A DNA stretch of 64,000 nucleotides, from the NCBI RefSeq assembly GCF_014197795.1, contig NZ_JACIGI010000008.1, positions 1-64,000 on the forward strand, in the 5' to 3' direction. The stretch comes from Roseospira goensis (GTDB taxonomy: Bacteria; Pseudomonadota; Alphaproteobacteria; Rhodospirillales; Rhodospirillaceae). Below, piece after piece: positions 9,565 to 18,843 of this stretch (position 1 is the stretch's first letter; each line of letters begins with the position of its first letter). The notes beneath the pieces are model-generated. The model did not search any database. It saw only the letters and a list, made by a program, of their open reading frames with translations, and was not told the DNA's origin. The position numbers and the translations under genes were made by a program.

Positions 9565-10704
9565 TTATCGGTTCGCGCTTTCCTGGGCACCGAGCAAGGT
9601 ATTGGCGGTCTCCGCCGGCGAGGTGGCCTCCGCCCCTGCGGCCAGGAACGAGAAGTCACCGCGCGTGATGCGGCTGGCGTTCTCCGCGAGCGTGCGAAGT
9701 GCGATCCGTTCAGGGGACTTCCAGTATGGGTAATTGTTGCCCAAGTTCGCGGTCGACATCTGGTCGGCGAGGCCGGACAGCGCGCTTGCATCCAGCCCGA
9801 AGTCGGCGATGGCCCGCGCCACTTCACTGGAGTCTCGACCCGCGTAGCGGAGAATGCGGTTGTTGGCGTCGATCAGATAGAGTCCGCCGCCGTGGGCGTA
9901 GGTTTCGTTCGGTGTGAGGGTGGTGGTCTCCAGCCAGGCAAAGTTTCCCGAGCGGGCGGCGAATCTTGCCGGGGGCGGCGCGTCCTCGTCGTCTGCGGCG
10001 GCGTCACCCTGCTGGGCTTCGCCCTCGGCATCAAGACGCGCCAGGGCTTCGGCTTCCAGCGCGTCCGGGGCGGTGCCCGCGATGCTATGATCGCCGCTGG
10101 CGTACATGGCGCCCAGCGCCGCACGCGCGGTCGCCAATGGGTCGTCGGACTCCAGGATCGCCGCCCAGTCGCGCAGGTCCTTGTGGGTGCCGACGTTGTT
10201 GTACAGGACCGAGACACGCTCCATGACGGAGGCATCAATGCCCTTCGCCTCCAGGGCCGCCTGGAATTCCGCCATGTTGGGGCGTTCGGCGGCGAACAGG
10301 CGGTCGCCCAGCGCCGACGGGTCGAGAAGGTAGGCGGACCCGTCGATGGCCGGGGGGGCGTCGTCTTCGGATCGCACAGGCGTCTCGTCTTCGGAGGCCT
10401 CGGAGGCCTCGGCGGCCTCGGAGGCCGTGTCCACGCCATGGTCGTCGCGTGCGTCGGTGTCCGCGTCCTTCAGGGTGGCGGCAGGCGCCGGGGCCGGTGG
10501 CGCGTCTGTCGGGGGGGCGGTGGCCGGGGCTGCTGTCGGCGTTTCAGAGGCACCGGGAGCATCGGTGCGGACGCTGTCGGCTGCGCGGACACGGCCAAGC
10601 GCTTCGGCGAACAGATCGCCTGCAGAGCGGGTTTGTGTGGTCTGACGCTGCTTTTGAGCGTACTGGGCCGCGGCTTGAGGGTCATGGACACTCGCGACGG
10701 ACAT
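9565..10704 (-). CDS. Uncharacterised protein with Ala/Pro/Asp-rich N-terminal half
   Basis: A 379-residue protein I do not recognise. Residues 1 to about 110 are low complexity, rich in Ala, Pro, Thr and Asp. The middle and C-terminal parts look globular, with helices around EFQAALEAKGIDASVMERVS and a more distinctive segment GGGLYLIDANNRILRYAG. No signal peptide or membrane segment is visible. ATG 10704 is chosen because coding character begins there and GAGAGGGG lies upstream; the open frame continues 5' without it. The gene is divergent from the SapC gene across 170 bp, so the two may share a control region. By position it belongs to the surface island; its function is unknown. Confidence 0.65.
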   Translation of the reverse strand: MSVASVHDPQAAAQYAQKQRQTTQTRSAGDLFAEALGRVRAADSVRTDAPGASETPTAAPATAPPTDAPPAPAPAATLKDADTDARDDHGVDTASEAAEASEASEDETPVRSEDDAPPAIDGSAYLLDPSALGDRLFAAERPNMAEFQAALEAKGIDASVMERVSVLYNNVGTHKDLRDWAAILESDDPLATARAALGAMYASGDHSIAGTAPDALEAEALARLDAEGEAQQGDAAADDEDAPPPARFAARSGNFAWLETTTLTPNETYAHGGGLYLIDANNRILRYAGRDSSEVARAIADFGLDASALSGLADQMSTANLGNNYPYWKSPERIALRTLAENASRITRGDFSFLAAGAEATSPAETANTLLGAQESANR

Positions 10705-10874
10705 GGAACGGGCCCCTCTCAACGGACTGTCTGACGAACGGCAGAAACTGCGTGCCTTTGCAGAAGCAACCGCTGTGCCATCCAGTGTGGCCGGAAACCT
10801 TGACAGGAGGCCACGGGTGTGGTCCTCACGGCGGGTAGGCTCCGTTCCGTCGACGAAGAAGAGGCGTTGAGTCC

Positions 10875-11648
10875 GTGTACACCCCATTGCAGCCGTCCAA
10901 TCCCTCCCATCGTCTCTATACGCCTGTGGCCGGCTATCCGGCCGCGCGCGGAAGACCCATCGCTGTTCTGTCGCGCGGCGAGCTGAGACGGGCCGTGCCG
11001 GCTCTGCCGGTGGCCTTTCGGCGCGAGGAGGGCGGGGTGACCATGGTGGCATTGATGGGCCTGACCCTGGATCGCAACTTTTTTGTGCAGGATGGTGGCC
11101 GCTGGCTCGGTTCCTACGTTCCCGCGGCATTTCGCGGCTATCCTTTTGGGCTGGCAAGCGGACCCGATGGAAAGTACGTCGTGTGCGTGGACGAAAACAG
11201 CGGCGCCCTGCGCGATGGCCCCGGCGCCAAGGCGCTGTTCGAGGACGACGGCCAGCCCTCCGGCTTCCTCAAGCAGGTCATCAATTTCCTGCAGCAGGTG
11301 CAGGCCGACCAGCAGGCGACGCGCGCCGCCGGCGCGGTGCTGGACCGTCACGGCCTTCTCGAGGACTGGCCTATCGCCGTGACGGCGGCAGAACAGAGGA
11401 TTCCGCTGAACGGGTTTCTTCGCGTCAGCGAGACGGCACTGGCCGCCCTCGATCCGGCCGTGCTGGCCGAGGTTCGGGACAGTGGAGCGCTTGACCTGGC
11501 ATACGGGCAAATCTACGCCTCGAACAACCTTTCTGTTCTAGGCCGTCTGGCCGAAGCGCATGCCAAGGCTGCAGAGGCCGAACGGGCGCGGTTGCCGAGT
11601 GCCGAGGAGATGTTTGCGCCCGAGGACATTTCCTTCAACTTCGACTGA
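10875..11648 (+). CDS. SapC family protein (S-layer-associated type)
   Basis: A 257-residue protein matching the SapC family. The characteristic central stretch is seen: LDRNFFVQDGGRWLGSYVPA followed by FRGYPFGL, then a conserved helix-rich C-terminal half. In Campylobacter fetus, SapC belongs to the paracrystalline surface-layer locus. In alphaproteobacteria the family is common and its biochemical role is unresolved. There is no signal peptide. The start is GTG 10875, with GAAGAGG about ten bases upstream. It lies between the sulfotransferase operon and a glycosyltransferase/RTX pair, which supports a role in building or modifying surface proteins. That is inference from context. Confidence 0.75.
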   Translation: MYTPLQPSNPSHRLYTPVAGYPAARGRPIAVLSRGELRRAVPALPVAFRREEGGVTMVALMGLTLDRNFFVQDGGRWLGSYVPAAFRGYPFGLASGPDGKYVVCVDENSGALRDGPGAKALFEDDGQPSGFLKQVINFLQQVQADQQATRAAGAVLDRHGLLEDWPIAVTAAEQRIPLNGFLRVSETALAALDPAVLAEVRDSGALDLAYGQIYASNNLSVLGRLAEAHAKAAEAERARLPSAEEMFAPEDISFNFD

Positions 11649-11805
11649 CGCCGGTCGGGCTTCAACGGGATCGCGCGCCCATGCCTCTGTCGCCGCCCCA
11701 GCCTCGAATACCGGTGTGTGCTGGCCGCGATGCGAGGTTGGGCGGGGAGATCACGCGTGGCTTTAGCGCTGGCGCGGGCGCATTTCCCGTGAGGGCCGGC
11801 GCGCC

Positions 11806-13068
11806 ATGAAGGTCCTGTTCGTCCACCAGAACTACCCCGGCCAGTACAAGCACCTGGCACCGGCCCTGGCGGCCCGGCCCGGCATCGACGTTTCCGCCCT
11901 GCACATGCGCGCCGATCTGCCGGACAGGCGCGACGGCGTGCGCCTGCACCGGGTGCAGCCTGCGCGCGGGTCGACCCCCGGTGTTCATCCTTGGGTGGCC
12001 GACCTGGAGACAAAGACCATTCGTGGCGAGGCGACGTTTCGAGCGGGGATTAAGCTGCGCCAGCAGGGCTACGCGCCCGATGTGATCGTGGGCCACCCCG
12101 GCTGGGGCGAGATGCTGTTCCTGAAGGATGTCTGGCCCACCGCGGCGGTCGGGATTTACAGTGAATTCTACTATAGGGCCCAGAACGGGGACGTGGGCTT
12201 TGACCCTGAGTTCGCAAGCAACGATCCTGCCACGGTCTGCCGGGTGCGGCTGAAAAATCTCACCTTCGAGCTGAGCATGGCGCGGGCGACGGCCGGCTTG
12301 GCGCCGACGCAGTGGCAGGCCGAGACCTTCCCGCCCGCTTTGCGCGACCGCATCGCCGTCATCCACGACGGCATCGACACCGACCAGGTGGCGCCCAACC
12401 CCACGGTGTCGATGACCCTGAACCGGTCGCTGACCCTGACGCCGAAGGATGAGGTCGTCACCTTCGTCAACCGCAACCTGGAGCCCTATCGAGGCTACCA
12501 CATCTTCATGCGGGCGCTGCCGGCGCTGCTGCGCAACCGGCCGAAGGCGCGGGTGCTGATCGTGGGTGGCGATGGGGTGAGCTACGGCGCCCGCCCGCCC
12601 GACGGCACCTGGAAGGCGCGGTTCATCGAAGAGGTGCGCCCCGGGATGCGTGACGCCGACTGGGCGCGGGTGCACTTTCTGGGCAACGTCTCCTACACGC
12701 ACTTCCTGGGGCTGCTGCAGTTGTCCACGGTGCACGTCTACCTGACGTACCCGTTCGTGCTGTCATGGTCGCTGCTGGAGGCCATGAGCGCCGGCTGCGC
12801 CATCGTCGCCAGCGACACGGCACCCCTGCGCGAGGCCATCCGCGACGACGAGACCGGGGTTCTGGTCGACTTTTTCGACGTCGACGGCCTGGCCGACCGG
12901 GTCACGCACCTGCTGGCCGACGCGCCCCGCCGGCGGCGGCTCGGGCAGGCCGCGCGGGCGTTTGCGCGCGCGACCTACGACCTCAAGACGGTGTGCCTGC
13001 CGCGCCAGATCGCCTGGGTGGAGGCGCTGGCGCGGGGCGAGGCGGGATCGGCCCTCAGATCAGACTGA
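11806..13068 (+). CDS. Glycosyltransferase family 4 protein
   Basis: A 420-residue retaining GT-B glycosyltransferase. The N-terminal Rossmann half begins [19 protein letters not shown]. The C-terminal half carries the family 4 nucleotide-sugar signature [13 protein letters not shown], followed by PLREAI. No membrane segments are visible, so it probably acts on the cytoplasmic face. The nucleotide sugar and acceptor cannot be read. Its last 14 bases overlap the convergent RTX gene, so both stop regions are shared. With the sulfotransferases and methyltransferase it is a likely contributor to a decorated surface glycan or glycoprotein. Confidence 0.85.
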   Translation: MKVLFVHQNYPGQYKHLAPALAARPGIDVSALHMRADLPDRRDGVRLHRVQPARGSTPGVHPWVADLETKTIRGEATFRAGIKLRQQGYAPDVIVGHPGWGEMLFLKDVWPTAAVGIYSEFYYRAQNGDVGFDPEFASNDPATVCRVRLKNLTFELSMARATAGLAPTQWQAETFPPALRDRIAVIHDGIDTDQVAPNPTVSMTLNRSLTLTPKDEVVTFVNRNLEPYRGYHIFMRALPALLRNRPKARVLIVGGDGVSYGARPPDGTWKARFIEEVRPGMRDADWARVHFLGNVSYTHFLGLLQLSTVHVYLTYPFVLSWSLLEAMSAGCAIVASDTAPLREAIRDDETGVLVDFFDVDGLADRVTHLLADAPRRRRLGQAARAFARATYDLKTVCLPRQIAWVEALARGEAGSALRSD

Positions 13069-14779
13069 AGTCGCCGGCGGTCAGGTCGACGGTGAAGGTG
13101 CCGATCAGTTGCAGGCCGCTGGGCGGGGCGTCGCCTCCGTCGGCGGTGTCGTCCCCGCCGCCTGCGGTGTCGTCGCCGCCCCCGGCGGTATCGTCGCCGC
13201 CGCCTGCGGTGTCATCCCCGCCCCCGGCGGTATCGTCCCCGCCATCGGCCGTATCGTCGCCGCCATCGGCCGTATCGTCGCCGCCGTCGGCGGTGTCGTC
13301 GCCGACCGGGACGTCGACATCGTAGTACAGCTCCCCGGTGTCGCTGCGGAACACCAGCACCTGGCCGTCCTCGGCGTCGGCGGCGTCCATCTCGGTGGCG
13401 TTGGCGGCGACCACGAACACGTCGGCGATGCTGCCGGTGATCTGGGTGAACACCGACGCCGCCAGGCCCACGGAATCGCTGCCGACGCCGTAGTCCTCGA
13501 CCGTGTCCGCGTTCTCGGTCCCGAAGGCGTCGAAGACGAACCGGTCATCGCCGGAGCCGCCCGCCAGGGTGTCGGTGCCGGCGCCGCCGCCGACGGTGTC
13601 GTTGCCGAGGCCGCCGCTGACGGAATCGGCGCCGTCGCCGCCGTCCAGGCTGTCGTCGCCCTGCTCGCCGGTCAGCAGGTCGTCCCCGGCGCCGCCGCGC
13701 AGGGTGTCGTTGTCGGTGCCGCCCGAGAGGGTGTCGTTGTCGGCGTTGCCGTCCAGGCTGTCGTCGCCGGTATTGCCGGACAGGGAGTCCGCGCCGGTGC
13801 CGCCCAGCAGGGTATCGTTGTCGAGCCCCCCCAGCAGGGTGTCGGCCTCGCCGCCCCCCAGGATCAGGTCATCGCCGTCGAGGCCGTCCAGGCTGTCCGC
13901 GCCGCCGTCGCCGGACAGGGTGTCGTTGCCGTCACCGCCGCGCAGGGTGTCGGCGCCGAAGCCGCCTTCCATCTCGTCGGCGCCGGTGCCGCCCGACAGA
14001 TCGTCGTCGCCGTCGCCGCCACTCAGCACGTCGTCGCCGGCATCCCCGGTCAGGGTGTCGTTGCCGGTGCCGGCGTCCAGCAGGTCGTCGCCGTCGCCGC
14101 CGATCAGGCTGTCGGTGCCGGCGGTGCCGATCAGGGTGTCGTTGCCGACGGCGCCGTCGAGGAAGTCGGCGCCGGTGGTGCCGGTCAGGGCGTCGTCTTC
14201 GGCCGTGCCGGTCTGGCGCGTGTCGAAGGTGGTGTCGGTGGCGCCGCTTTCGGCGTCGATGGCCTGCTTGGCGGCCACCACGGTGTTGAGGTCCTCCGTG
14301 ACCGTGGACAGCACCGCCTGGAGGTCGGCCAGGGTCTCGGCCGGTTCCGAGACCTGGGTGCTGTAGTAGCTCGCCACCTCGACCTTGTTGCGGAACTGGG
14401 TCGCCGCCGGCTCGAAGGCGGCATCGACGGTCTCGCTGTTGAACAGGTAGTCGGCCGCAGCCAGGATCACCGCGCCCACCGAGGCGCCGGCGTTCAGGTT
14501 GGCGATAAAGGCGGCCTTGGCCTCGGTGAAAGCGTCCGAGCCTTCCTGGAAACCGAGGTTGCCGAGCGCGATCGCCAGCTTCTCGTCGTCCGTGGTGGCG
14601 GCGGTGTACTGGCCCTGGAACGCCTCGCTTGCCACCAGCGAGTCCGCGAGCTGGAGCAGGGTGCCGCCGTCCTCGATGAAGGAGACGAACTCGAAGAAGT
14701 TGGTCGCCCCGGGCGCGGCGTTGAACATCGCGACCGTCATGGCGACGATGTTGTCGCGCGTCTCCTGGGGCACAGCCAT
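13055..14779 (-). CDS. RTX calcium-binding secreted protein with acidic heptad-repeat region
   Basis: A 574-residue protein. Residues 1-190 are a helical N-terminal domain ([18 protein letters not shown] onward) reminiscent of the N-termini of alphaproteobacterial S-layer RTX proteins. Residues about 195-440 are many nonapeptide GGxGxDxLx repeats that bind calcium as a beta-roll. Near the C-terminus come eight perfect-to-near-perfect [14 protein letters not shown] heptads. The last residues, [13 protein letters not shown], fit an uncleaved type I secretion signal. There is no Sec signal peptide. No type I ABC exporter is in the window. It is a plausible substrate for the neighbouring glycosyl-, sulfo- or methyltransferases, by context only. 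Confidence 0.85.
   Translation of the reverse strand: MAVPQETRDNIVAMTVAMFNAAPGATNFFEFVSFIEDGGTLLQLADSLVASEAFQGQYTAATTDDEKLAIALGNLGFQEGSDAFTEAKAAFIANLNAGASVGAVILAAADYLFNSETVDAAFEPAATQFRNKVEVASYYSTQVSEPAETLADLQAVLSTVTEDLNTVVAAKQAIDAESGATDTTFDTRQTGTAEDDALTGTTGADFLDGAVGNDTLIGTAGTDSLIGGDGDDLLDAGTGNDTLTGDAGDDVLSGGDGDDDLSGGTGADEMEGGFGADTLRGGDGNDTLSGDGGADSLDGLDGDDLILGGGEADTLLGGLDNDTLLGGTGADSLSGNTGDDSLDGNADNDTLSGGTDNDTLRGGAGDDLLTGEQGDDSLDGGDGADSVSGGLGNDTVGGGAGTDTLAGGSGDDRFVFDAFGTENADTVEDYGVGSDSVGLAASVFTQITGSIADVFVVAANATEMDAADAEDGQVLVFRSDTGELYYDVDVPVGDDTADGGDDTADGGDDTADGGDDTAGGGDDTAGGGDDTAGGGDDTAGGGDDTADGGDAPPSGLQLIGTFTVDLTAGDFSLI
13137..13304. repeat. Eight tandem 21-bp repeats inside the RTX gene
   Basis: Eight in-frame 21-bp units encode GDDTADG (four copies) or GDDTAGG (four copies). 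Third positions vary while the amino acids barely change, so the array has been kept coding. Such arrays change length by slippage without shifting frame. The product is a strongly acidic, flexible, possibly calcium-binding linker before the C-terminal secretion signal. Confidence 0.85.
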
Positions 14780-14924
14780 GGATCGAAGCCTCCGAGCGGT
14801 ATTCAGCCGTCGCGCGCCCGCCGCGCGGGTGCGCTCCCTGGTCGGGAGTATGCGCGGGCGGGCTTAAGCGATGGTTACCCCCAGGACGGGACGGGGGGCG
14901 GGGCGAGGGTGGGGCGGCGCACCG

Positions 14925-16088
14925 TCAGCCATCGTCATAGGCGCCGCGGCGGCCGATCTGGACATCGCGATGGACCCACACGCTCATCAGCAGGCCGAAG
15001 GCCAGCATCAGGGTCATCATGGCGGTGCCGCCGTAGCTGACCAGCGGCAGCGGCACCCCCACCACCGGGATCAGGCCCATCACCATGGCGACGTTGATGA
15101 ACACATAGAGGAAGAAGGTGAACGTCACCCCGATGGCGACCAGCCGGCCGAAATGGTTGCGGGCGCGCAGGGCGATGGCCAGTCCGTAGGTCAGCACCAG
15201 CACGTACAGCAGCAGCAGGCCCATGCCGGCCAGCATGCCGAACTCCTCGGCCAGCATCACGAAGATGAAATCGGTCTGCTTCTCGGGCAGGAAGTTCAGG
15301 TGGCTCTGGGTGCCCTCCAGGAAGCCCTTGCCCGTCAGGCCGCCCGATCCCAGGGCGATCTTGGACTGCAGGATGTGGTAGCCGGCCCCCAGCGGGTCAC
15401 GCTCGGGGTTGATGAACGTGAGGACGCGCTGTTTCTGATAATCGTGCAGCACCTGCCACGCCACCGGAATGGCGGCCAGGCCGAGGGCGACCACGAGTCC
15501 GAACATCCACAGCCGCACCCCGGCGACGAAGAACAACACCCCGGCCCCGGCCAGCATCATCAGGGCCGTGCCCAGGTCCGGCTGCTTCAGCACCAGCGCC
15601 ACCGGAACCAGCACCAGCACCGTCGGCAGGATGAGATACAGCGGCCGCCCGGTATCGGCCAGGTCGGCGCCGTGGAAGAACCGCGCCAGCGCCAGCACCA
15701 GCGTCACCTTCATCAGCTCGGAGGGCTGGAGCTGGAACACGCCGAGGTCGATCCAGCGTTGCGCCCCCATGCCGATGGTGCCGCGGACCTCCACGGCCAC
15801 CAGCAGCACCAGGGCCAGGGCGTAGAGCCAATAGGCGTAGCGCATCCATTGTCGGATATCGACCATGGCCACCACCAGAAGCAGCGCCAGCCCGACGCTG
15901 AACCGGGCGATGTGACGCGATGCCCACGGGTCCATGTTGCCGTTGGCGGCGGAATAGAGCATGGCCACGCCGATGCCGGCGAGGGCGCCGATCAGCAGCA
16001 GCAGCGACCAGCTCACCTGCCACAGCTTCTCGCCCAGGGTCATCTCGCCGCGGCGCAGCCGCGCCGTCATCAGGCCGTCCCCGATCAT
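14925..16088 (-). CDS. rodA: Rod-shape SEDS peptidoglycan polymerase RodA
   Basis: A 387-residue polytopic membrane protein of the SEDS family. It polymerises lipid II glycan strands during cell elongation, together with PBP2. About ten hydrophobic segments are visible. Conserved features include W-I-D-L-G near residue 115, the loop GFLEGTQSHLNFLPEKQTDF, and the family signature VPLPLVSYGGTAMM near the end. Its ATG overlaps the mrdA stop (ATGA at 16085-16088), indicating translational coupling. It is the last gene of the mreB-mreC-mreD-mrdA-rodA operon. Length and order are normal for the family. Confidence 0.96.
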   Translation of the reverse strand: MIGDGLMTARLRRGEMTLGEKLWQVSWSLLLLIGALAGIGVAMLYSAANGNMDPWASRHIARFSVGLALLLVVAMVDIRQWMRYAYWLYALALVLLVAVEVRGTIGMGAQRWIDLGVFQLQPSELMKVTLVLALARFFHGADLADTGRPLYLILPTVLVLVPVALVLKQPDLGTALMMLAGAGVLFFVAGVRLWMFGLVVALGLAAIPVAWQVLHDYQKQRVLTFINPERDPLGAGYHILQSKIALGSGGLTGKGFLEGTQSHLNFLPEKQTDFIFVMLAEEFGMLAGMGLLLLYVLVLTYGLAIALRARNHFGRLVAIGVTFTFFLYVFINVAMVMGLIPVVGVPLPLVSYGGTAMMTLMLAFGLLMSVWVHRDVQIGRRGAYDDG

Positions 16089-18094
16089 TGTCCGTTGCCT
16101 CCCTGGCCCGGTGACCCTTCGGCGGCCTCCGCCGCGGTCTCGGCTGTCGCCTCGGCCAGCGCGGCGGCGGCAGCGGCCTTCGCCTCGGCCCGGCGGCGCC
16201 GTTCGGCGGCGGTGGGCGGCGGGGCCTCGCGGATCGCCGCCAACTCATCGGGTGTGCGCCGCCGGGACGGGTCGAGCCGCAGGGTCTCCAGCATGACGTC
16301 ATGGGCGATCGGCGCCGCGAACCGGGAGCCGCCGCCGGCGTGCTCGACGATCACGGAGACGGCGTAGCGCGGCGCCTCCGCCGGGGCGAAGCCGACGAAC
16401 AGCGCGTGGTCGCGGAACTTCCACGGCAGGTCCTCGTTCTTGCGTACGCCGGTCTCGCGCTCGCGCATGCTGATCCGGCGCACCTGCGAGGTGCCGGTCT
16501 TGCCCGCCATGGTCTGGCCGTCGACGTCGATGGCGGACCCGCGCGCGGTGCCGCGGTCGCCGTTGACCACCCGCCACATGGCGTGCTTGACGACCGCCAT
16601 GGCCTGCTTGGAGACGCCCACGGAGTCGAACGACGGCGTCGGCTCGGTGATCAGCCGGCCGTCCGCGACCCGCTGGCGGCACAGCGTGGGGCGCACCGCC
16701 AGGCCGTCGTTGGCGATGCGGGCGGTCATCACGGCCAGTTGCAGCGGCGTCGCCAGGACGTAGCCCTGGCCGATGCTGGCGACCAGGGTTTCGCCCTGGA
16801 CCCAGGGCTGGCCCAGGGTGGCGGACTTCCAGGCCTTGGTGGGGATGAGGCCGGATGCCTCCCCGGGCAGTTCCAGGTCCAGGTCCGCGCCGAGGCCAAG
16901 CCGCCGTGCCATGTCGGCGATGCGGCCGATGCCGATGCGCCGGGCCACTTCGTAGAAGTACACGTCGCAGGACTGCTCGATCGCCCCCACCATGTTCAGG
17001 TGTCCGTGGCCCCAGCGCTTCCAGCAGTGGAAGCGGTGGTTGCCCAGTGTCAGGTGGCCGGGGCAGTAGAACGTCTGCTCGGGTCCGACGATGCCGCTTT
17101 CCATCGCCGCCAGGGCCACCGCCATCTTGAAGGTGGAGCCGGGGGCGTACTGGCCGGCCAGGGCCTTGTTGCGCAGGGGGGCGCGCGGATTGCCGGCGAG
17201 TGCCTTCCATTCCTTGGTGCTCAGCCCCCGGGCGAAGGCGTTCGGGTCGTAGGCCGGCATCGAGGCCATGGCCAGCACCTCGCCGGTGTGCACGTCCATG
17301 ACCACGCAGGCGGCACTGTCGGTGCCCAGCCGGCGCGAGGCATAGTCCTGCAACCGCATGTCGATGGTGAGCTGCACCTCGTGGCCCGGCTCGCCCTCCT
17401 CGCGGCGCAACTCGCGGATCATGCGGCCGACCGCGTTGACCTCGACCTGGCTGGCGCCGCTCTTGCCGCGCAGGGGCAGGTCGTAGACCTTCTCGATGCC
17501 GGCCTTGCCGATGCGGAAGTCGGGCAGTTGCAACAGCGGGTCGTCGCCGTCCATGTCGTCCTCGGAGACGGCGGCGACGTAGCCCAGGATGTGCGAGGCG
17601 AGGTCGGCGTACGGGTAGTCGCGGGTCAGGCCCTCGTCGATGATCACGCCGGGCAGGTCGGGGGCGTTCACCTGCACCATCGCCATCTGCTCCCAGGTCA
17701 GGTTCTCGCGCACCGTGACCGGCACGAAGCTGCGGCGGCGCTTGCTTTCCTTGAGCACGCGCTGGTGGTCGTAGTCGGTGAGCGGCACCAGACCGGCGAA
17801 GGTCCGCAGGGTCTGCTCCAGGTCGCGGGTGCGTTCGGCCACCACCAGGGCGCGGAAGTTCTGGCGGTTGACCGCCACCGGGATGCCGAAGCGGTCCACG
17901 ATGCGGCCGCGCGGCGGCGGGATCAGCCGCATGTTGATGCGGTTCTCCTCGGCCAGGGTGCGGTACTTCTCGGCCTCCATGACCTGGAGGTAGTACATGC
18001 GCGCCCCCAGCAGGGTGACCAACAGGGCCTTGCCGCCGGCCAGCAGCACGACCCGTCGGGTGAACACCTTGGAGCGGTCGCCGTCCTTCTGCAT
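16085..18094 (-). CDS. mrdA: Peptidoglycan D,D-transpeptidase PBP2
   Basis: A 669-residue class B penicillin-binding protein that cross-links peptidoglycan in the elongasome. A single N-terminal transmembrane segment (about residues 14-32) is followed by the dimerisation/pedestal domain and the transpeptidase domain. The active-site motif STFK has Ser320 and Lys323; SCD follows around residues 369-371, and KTGT begins at Lys532. The C-terminal 60 residues are an Ala/Glu/Arg-rich tail beyond the family core. It starts 10 bp after the mreD stop and overlaps rodA by four bases. Confidence 0.96.
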   Translation of the reverse strand: MQKDGDRSKVFTRRVVLLAGGKALLVTLLGARMYYLQVMEAEKYRTLAEENRINMRLIPPPRGRIVDRFGIPVAVNRQNFRALVVAERTRDLEQTLRTFAGLVPLTDYDHQRVLKESKRRRSFVPVTVRENLTWEQMAMVQVNAPDLPGVIIDEGLTRDYPYADLASHILGYVAAVSEDDMDGDDPLLQLPDFRIGKAGIEKVYDLPLRGKSGASQVEVNAVGRMIRELRREEGEPGHEVQLTIDMRLQDYASRRLGTDSAACVVMDVHTGEVLAMASMPAYDPNAFARGLSTKEWKALAGNPRAPLRNKALAGQYAPGSTFKMAVALAAMESGIVGPEQTFYCPGHLTLGNHRFHCWKRWGHGHLNMVGAIEQSCDVYFYEVARRIGIGRIADMARRLGLGADLDLELPGEASGLIPTKAWKSATLGQPWVQGETLVASIGQGYVLATPLQLAVMTARIANDGLAVRPTLCRQRVADGRLITEPTPSFDSVGVSKQAMAVVKHAMWRVVNGDRGTARGSAIDVDGQTMAGKTGTSQVRRISMRERETGVRKNEDLPWKFRDHALFVGFAPAEAPRYAVSVIVEHAGGGSRFAAPIAHDVMLETLRLDPSRRRTPDELAAIREAPPPTAAERRRRAEAKAAAAAALAEATAETAAEAAEGSPGQGGNGQ

Positions 18095-18104
18095 CGCCGG
18101 GGTC

Positions 18105-18620
18105 TCACGGTTCCTTGGTGAGCAGGATCTGGGTGCGGGCGAACACCCAGGCGAGGATGGGATACAGCAGAAGCGTCAGCACGTAGCTGGCGATCAGCGG
18201 GCCCGGTGCCACCACGTAGCCGGACAGCAGCGCGATTGCCAACGCCTTCAGCAGGATGGCGCCGAGGGCCACCAGCGCCAGCGCCCACCACGTGATCAGG
18301 AACGGGCGGCCGACGAAGAACCGGTACTGCGTCAGCACCACCATCTGGGTCAGCATGAGGATCAGGGAACTCACCCCCAGCGGGGTGTTCATCAGGATGT
18401 CCTCCAGGAGGCCCAGGGAGAAGCCGCCCAGGTAGCCCATCATGTCCGGCCGATGCACCGCCCAGTAGTACACGCACAACAGCGTGATCATGGGACCGGC
18501 GCGCAGGAAGCCGGGCGTGGTCATCGGCACGATGGCCAGCAGCAACAGCAGCAGCGACAGCCCGAACGGGATCAGGCGGCGGGCGGTCTGGTCCAGGGTC
18601 TGCCACAGGGTCGGTCGCAT
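18105..18620 (-). CDS. mreD: Rod-shape-determining membrane protein MreD
   Basis: A 171-residue, highly hydrophobic protein with about five transmembrane helices, the usual size and profile for MreD. It joins MreB and MreC to the elongation machinery. The segment DMMGYLGGFSLGLLEDILMN matches the conserved family region. ATG 18620 is chosen because conserved, coding-like sequence begins there; the frame is open for 18 more codons upstream. The 223-bp gap before it (from mreC) carries two dispersed hairpins, unusual inside this operon and likely to affect mRNA processing or readthrough. Confidence 0.9.
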   Translation of the reverse strand: MRPTLWQTLDQTARRLIPFGLSLLLLLLAIVPMTTPGFLRAGPMITLLCVYYWAVHRPDMMGYLGGFSLGLLEDILMNTPLGVSSLILMLTQMVVLTQYRFFVGRPFLITWWALALVALGAILLKALAIALLSGYVVAPGPLIASYVLTLLLYPILAWVFARTQILLTKEP

Positions 18621-18709
18621 GGTGTCCGTTCCAAGGTCGTCCAGGCCGGGGCGGGCCGCAGCGCCTCCGCCCAAGACCCGCGATCTCGGGTCCGCGGGGC
18701 GCGTGCTGA

Positions 18710-18769
18710 CAGCCGATCGCGATAAACCGGACTCGCGGCGCGATTTTGGTGTGCCGCAATAATCGGCTG
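18710..18769. repeat. Dispersed long hairpin, GGACTCG-core type, inside the mre operon
   Basis: Outer arms CAGCCGAT and its complement flank an interrupted stem around GGACTCGCGGCGCGATT. The core matches 9404-9467 at all but one or two positions. The element lies between mreC and mreD. If transcribed in the minus direction it can fold within the operon mRNA. Confidence 0.72.
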
Positions 18770-18836
18770 AGACTCACACATTTCGCACGGAGTCACGCGG
18801 TCAACCGGAACCCCGTCGTGGTCCCGATTGATCGCG
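18770..18836. repeat. Composite repeat tail: GACTC...GAGTC stem plus second hairpin
   Basis: Directly after the previous hairpin come GACTC, then CATTTCGCACGGAGTCACG, then a second hairpin. Its arms GCGGTCAA and TTGATCGC-like flank CGG/CCG inner pairs around a CCCCGTCGTGG loop. The same order, with different hairpin arms, recurs at 63385-63459. The two copies therefore define one composite element. Confidence 0.65.
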
Positions 18837-18843
18837 ATCCGCG

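Noticed and set aside
13137-13304. CRISPR-like regular repeats
   Set aside because: The units are 21 bp, adjacent without unique spacers, and in frame within a coding sequence.
12962-15040. 692-residue plus-strand frame rich in VVA/GVV repeats
   Set aside because: It is the antisense of the RTX repeats, so its periodicity is inherited from the RTX gene.
14871-18121. Two long plus-strand frames opposite rodA and mrdA
   Set aside because: His/Gln/Arg-rich shadow translations; the minus-strand genes are unambiguous.
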